In this document: one piece after another, positions 7,512 through 9,664 of the stretch | Numbering within the stretch: position 1 is the first letter of the stretch | Layout: each line of letters opens with the position of its first letter | NCBI GenBank assembly: GCA_011375245.1 | Contig: DRMA01000238.1 | Location: 1 to 9,664, forward strand | Direction: 5' to 3' | DNA length: 9,664 nucleotides | DNA from: Thiothrix sp. | Lineage (GTDB): Bacteria > Pseudomonadota > Gammaproteobacteria > Thiotrichales > Thiotrichaceae | Translations under genes and position numbers: made by a program | The notes under the pieces: model-generated | Databases searched by the model: none | The model's input: the letters and a program-made list of their open reading frames with translations, nothing else | Told to the model about the DNA's origin: nothing

Positions 7512-8174
7512 ATGTTGATATTGAACGGAACGAAAGCATTTGCAGTATTGATGCAGGATTTATTAGTAGATCCTCCATCGAAATTGATTAAGGATGATGT
7601 TGTAACGAATATGCAGTGGGTATTACATGTTGTAAAGCTACTGGATAAAAACTGTGTGGTTGCAATGGAAGTGAATACACGTTACAGCATGATTTTTACT
7701 GATATATCAGAGGTTGATTCTGAACTGTTTGTAAAACGTTTTATTGTTCGTCTTGTGACTGAAATGTGCATTATGTTTGATTTGTCATTTGAGAATATTC
7801 AGTCATATGTGGATGACTTTGTGGAGCAACATCCACAAGTATTACTGTGTCAACGCGGTGATCGTAGCGTACAGAGTCATATTAACGATGTGGTTTGGCA
7901 TTTGAGTACTCAAGTTGAGAAAACAGGTAAGTTACCCACGGATATTAATGAACTGATTAATTTAGGTGTATTTGTAAATCAATTATTGCGTACAACGAAA
8001 CAGATAAAGGACTATTTTTATCCCTATGAAATGATGCGTAATCAATGGGAAGCCGCTTTTCCAACCTTTGTGGTAGAGAAGAAAGAACCTGATTTTGATG
8101 TAGAGGCGTTTATGGCTGAGCGAGAGGGACAGATCGTTTCAGTGATGTCTTATAACAAGACAACATTGCATTGA
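7512..8174 (+). CDS. DUF6933-like protein of unknown function
   Basis: A 220-aa soluble protein with no signal peptide or membrane segment. Its pattern recalls the DUF6933 family: an N-terminal N-x-TK-x-F motif (NGTKAFAVL, 5-13), a Trp in the first third (Trp36), a strand pair CVVAMEVNTRYSMIFTDI (48-65) where relatives read 'C-hydrophobic-x-x-x-x-x-T-x-Y', a helical stretch with an aromatic/basic face (70-105), and the DRSV signature in RGDRSVQSHINDV (115-127). The last 60 or so residues (about 160-220) extend past that core, rich in aromatic and acidic residues, and are unassigned. The function of the family is not known to me. AAGGGG lies 9-15 nt before the ATG at 7512, a clear ribosome site. 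The 58-bp gap after the protease gene holds no hairpin, which suggests co-transcription. The family assignment is from remembered motif pattern, not a search. Confidence 0.6.
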   Translation: MLILNGTKAFAVLMQDLLVDPPSKLIKDDVVTNMQWVLHVVKLLDKNCVVAMEVNTRYSMIFTDISEVDSELFVKRFIVRLVTEMCIMFDLSFENIQSYVDDFVEQHPQVLLCQRGDRSVQSHINDVVWHLSTQVEKTGKLPTDINELINLGVFVNQLLRTTKQIKDYFYPYEMMRNQWEAAFPTFVVEKKEPDFDVEAFMAEREGQIVSVMSYNKTTLH

Positions 8175-8191
8175 GTTGAGTTGAATATTGA

Positions 8192-8211
8192 GTTTTTTGA
8201 TGACAAAAAAC
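8192..8211. terminator. weak hairpin between convergent genes
   Basis: A perfect 8-bp stem, GTTTTTTG with CAAAAAAC, encloses an ATGA loop and lies between the convergent stops at 8174 and 8214. It is almost all A-T pairs. On the minus strand the perM stop is followed at once by a T run (8198-8193 side reads A; 8210-8205 reads T), so the minus-strand end may lie here. Position favours a shared transcript end; stem strength does not. Confidence 0.3.
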
Positions 8212-8213
8212 CG

Positions 8214-9299
8214 TTATTGCTCTCCATTGTTGAGGTGTTGGAGATCGGGGTGGCTAGTTTCTGGCCATGCATTTATTACTGCGTTAACTAAGGTTGCTAG
8301 CGGAATAGCAAAGAATACTCCCCATAATCCCCAAAGTCCGCCAAAAATAAGCACAGCAGCAATAATTGCTGCTGGGTGTAAGTTTACCATTTCTGAAAAT
8401 AATAAGGGCACAAGCAAGTTGCCATCTAGAAATTGGATAACCGCATAAGCACTAAGTACATAAATTAACTCAGAGCCATACCCCCACTGAAAATAGCCGA
8501 CGACTAAAATAGGCAGTGTAACAACGGCTGCACCCACATAAGGGATTAATACTGAAATACCGACCATAAATGAAAGCAGCATGGCATAGTCTAGTCCTAG
8601 CCAAAGAAAAGTTGCTAGACTAATAGCCCAAATAATGAGTATTTCGACTAATTTACCGCGCATATAGCCTGCAATTTTCTGATTAACTTCAGTCCATACA
8701 ATCGTAACCAGACCACTATCATAGGGTAAAAAACGTTTTGCCCATGTTAGCATTTTGTTTTTATCCATCAAAAAGAAAAAGACTAAGAGTGGCACCATAA
8801 TTAAATAAACCATAAAAGACAATAAATCAGCAACAGAAGAAAGTGAAAAGCTTACGACATGTTGAGAAAATATAGCCGTTTGTGCTTGAATATTACGAAT
8901 AAGATCTAGAATTTGTTCTTGTGAAATAATGTGTGGGTATTTGCTTGGTAATTGCATTAACAGAGTTTGCCCTTGTGCCATCATTTTCGGGATGAGTACA
9001 ACCAATTGTGTAGCTTGACGAATCATCAATGGAGCAAGCCAAAAAATTGCCCCTGTTAGCAGTAAGATAAAAAGACTAAAAACGAGTCCAGAGCCAATAA
9101 GACGCGGAATTTTAAATTTAATGAGTGCAGCAACACTGCCATCTAAAATATAGGCAATAATAAGAGCGGCAAATAAGGGGGTTAAAATATCGCCAATAAA
9201 ATAAACGATAGCAATACCTACAAAAAGTAGGAACGCTAAAATGACCACTTGAGGGTCAGAGAAGTTACGATTAAACCAGCCGTTGAGTAATTTTATCAT
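8214..9299 (-). CDS. perM: AI-2E family transporter / PerM-type permease
   Basis: A complete 361-aa polytopic inner-membrane protein of the PerM/TqsA (UPF0118) family, proposed permeases whose substrates are mostly unproven; TqsA exports autoinducer-2 and others have been linked to ion exchange. Seen: WFNRNFSDPQ (8-17) just before the first helix, as in PerM proteins; hydrophobic segments at about 17-36, 38-53, 68-92, 150-178, 215-236, 238-263, 276-296 and 308-341; an amphipathic central stretch (about 95-150); and three family signatures, IPYVGA (252-257), IQFLDGNLLVPLLFSEMVNL (288-307) and FGGLWGLWGVFFAIPLATLV (319-338). Length is that expected. The start at 9299 fits the family N-terminus but has no clear Shine-Dalgarno. 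The gene is convergent with the DUF6933-like gene and appears to be transcribed alone. Confidence 0.93.
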   Translation of the reverse strand: MIKLLNGWFNRNFSDPQVVILAFLLFVGIAIVYFIGDILTPLFAALIIAYILDGSVAALIKFKIPRLIGSGLVFSLFILLLTGAIFWLAPLMIRQATQLVVLIPKMMAQGQTLLMQLPSKYPHIISQEQILDLIRNIQAQTAIFSQHVVSFSLSSVADLLSFMVYLIMVPLLVFFFLMDKNKMLTWAKRFLPYDSGLVTIVWTEVNQKIAGYMRGKLVEILIIWAISLATFLWLGLDYAMLLSFMVGISVLIPYVGAAVVTLPILVVGYFQWGYGSELIYVLSAYAVIQFLDGNLLVPLLFSEMVNLHPAAIIAAVLIFGGLWGLWGVFFAIPLATLVNAVINAWPETSHPDLQHLNNGEQ

Positions 9300-9500
9300 T
9301 GTTTTTGTTTGTAATTATTCATTGAGTTTTTAGTCATTTATGTATCGTTTCGTTTAATGCTAAAAAAATTTTAAAGCTTTTCAGCATGTAATGATTATAA
9401 AGGATAAAGCGCTATCTATACCAGTAACAATCAAATGCAAAATCTATGAAAGTGATTTATTGATTGATAGTTTTCTATTGTTTATTTCTTTTATAAGGTT
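9300..9500. other. AT-rich spacer between perM and presumed IS end
   Basis: No gene of convincing length on either strand. It holds the perM -10 candidate and a tiny nine-codon frame ending in an ATGA overlap with the perM start (9296-9322, minus). Confidence 0.6.
9394..9399 (-). promoter_or_regulatory. candidate -10 element for perM
   Basis: A perfect TATAAT on the minus strand, 95 nt before the perM ATG, but without a recognisable -35 at 16-18 bp (GGTATA at 17 bp). Support is limited to the exact hexamer in a plausible place. Confidence 0.35.
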
Positions 9501-9506
9501 AAAACC

Positions 9507-9523
9507 ACCGTCTTTTAGACGGT
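9507..9523 (-). terminator. terminal hairpin with short T run
   Basis: Six-base stem ACCGTC/GACGGT with a 5-nt loop. On the minus strand it is followed by GG and four T residues, so it may also act as a weak intrinsic terminator for transcription entering from the right. On the present reading its main role is the right-end hairpin of the mobile element. Confidence 0.45.
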
Positions 9524-9540
9524 CAGCTTTAGCTACGAAA

Positions 9541-9663
9541 TTAAGTGGTTGTTTTTACGCTAGATAAAAGTAATCTAGCCCAGAACAACCCAACTGGTTG
9601 ATTCCCTTCGCCAATGTTGTTAATGCTTTTTCGTCTTAGTACACCGACCTGTTGGGGTCTTTT
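9541..9663 (-). CDS. tnpB: C-terminal tail of a presumed TnpB (IS200/IS605 family), 5' part outside window
   Basis: On the minus strand one frame is open from the right edge to a TAA at 9543-9541, encoding 40 residues rich in Arg, Gln and Asn (RRKSINNIGEGNQPVG within it). No catalytic or zinc-finger motif of TnpB is inside the window, so the protein itself is not proven. The call rests on what follows: the frame overlaps a chain of hairpins and stops just before a strong terminal hairpin, the arrangement of tnpB genes whose 3' end also encodes the omega RNA. The variable polar tail after the zinc finger is typical of TnpB. The other two minus-strand frames contain stops. It could instead be the end of an unrelated gene with a terminator. 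Confidence 0.4.
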   Translation of the reverse strand, partial: KRPQQVGVLRRKSINNIGEGNQPVGLFWARLLLSSVKTTT

Positions 9664-9664
9664 A

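Larger units (their letters stand above)
9500..9664 (-). mobile_element. presumed right end of an IS200/IS605-type element
   Basis: Leftward-reading sequence entering from the right edge ends in a hairpin with stem ACCGTC (9507-9512) / GACGGT (9518-9523) and a 5-nt loop, preceded on the minus strand by AAAGCTG and followed by GGTTTTAACC. IS200/IS605 elements have no terminal inverted repeats but carry such subterminal hairpins, and a motif of this form next to a tnpB stop is familiar in gammaproteobacteria. The exact cut site is not resolved; it would be within about 9495-9504. Confidence 0.45.
9500..9664 (-). ncRNA. candidate omega RNA (TnpB guide RNA scaffold)
   Basis: Four hairpins follow one another: GACC/GGTC (9646-9649 with 9656-9659), CAACC/GGTTG (9586-9590 with 9596-9600), GCTAGAT/ATCTAGC (9559-9565 with 9573-9579, perfect 7 bp), and ACCGTC/GACGGT (9507-9512 with 9518-9523). 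In addition AACCAC/GTGGTT (9545-9550 with 9503-9508) can enclose the last hairpin as an alternative or pseudoknot pairing. Such density in 160 nt overlapping a gene's 3' end fits omega RNAs, which pair TnpB with a guide copied from the DNA just past the element's right end. Identity is inferred. Confidence 0.4.

Noticed and set aside
8188..8448. 86-codon plus-strand frame antisense to the end of perM
   Set aside because: It covers the conserved C-terminal signatures of perM in antisense and has no recognisable content.
9545..9664. Group II intron or retron RNA as an explanation of the hairpins at the right edge
   Set aside because: No intron domain V-like motif or inverted a1/a2 repeats seen; a tnpB/omega-RNA end explains both the stop codon position and the terminal hairpin better.

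Overview
The window reads as chromosomal DNA from an AT-rich gammaproteobacterium. The support is a textbook PerM-type AI-2E transporter, a cytosolic PreP-like M16C protease, and E. coli-like sigma70 promoter elements. The sequence does not fix the genus. No rRNA, tRNA, CRISPR array or phage gene is visible.

Layout, left to right. (1) Minus strand, 1-3653: a two-gene unit read leftward. A GT39-type membrane glycosyltransferase (2247-3653) overlaps by 4 bp (ATGA) a single-chain 5-oxoprolinase (HyuA fused to HyuB) whose 3' part lies beyond the left edge. The oxoprolinase has 750 codons open from its ATG to base 1 and is the largest reading frame in the left part. A candidate promoter lies just before the glycosyltransferase. 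(2) 3654-4516: a 12-bp-stem inverted repeat, a small gene for a two-helix membrane peptide (67 aa, minus strand), and a 440-bp divergent control region. That region carries strong promoter-like elements and a perfect 12-bp palindrome between the minus- and plus-strand promoters. (3) Plus strand, 4517-8174: a complete M16C zinc metallopeptidase (PreP family) followed 58 bp later by a 220-aa protein resembling DUF6933, probably co-transcribed. (4) Minus strand, 8214-9299: perM, convergent with the previous gene. (5) 9300-9664: about 200 bp of AT-rich DNA with a perM promoter candidate. Next come a stop codon and a run of four hairpins that look like the right end of an IS200/IS605-type element, namely the tail of tnpB and its overlapping omega RNA, entering from beyond the right edge.

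The genes do not form one pathway. Oxoprolinase recycles 5-oxoproline to glutamate, PreP-type enzymes degrade short peptides, GT39 enzymes glycosylate in the membrane, and PerM is a membrane permease. Most of the window is ordinary housekeeping or accessory chromosome. The parts most worth a second look are the presumed tnpB/omega-RNA end, the palindrome in the divergent promoter region, and the unassigned DUF6933-like and 67-aa genes. No convincing new multi-gene system was found.
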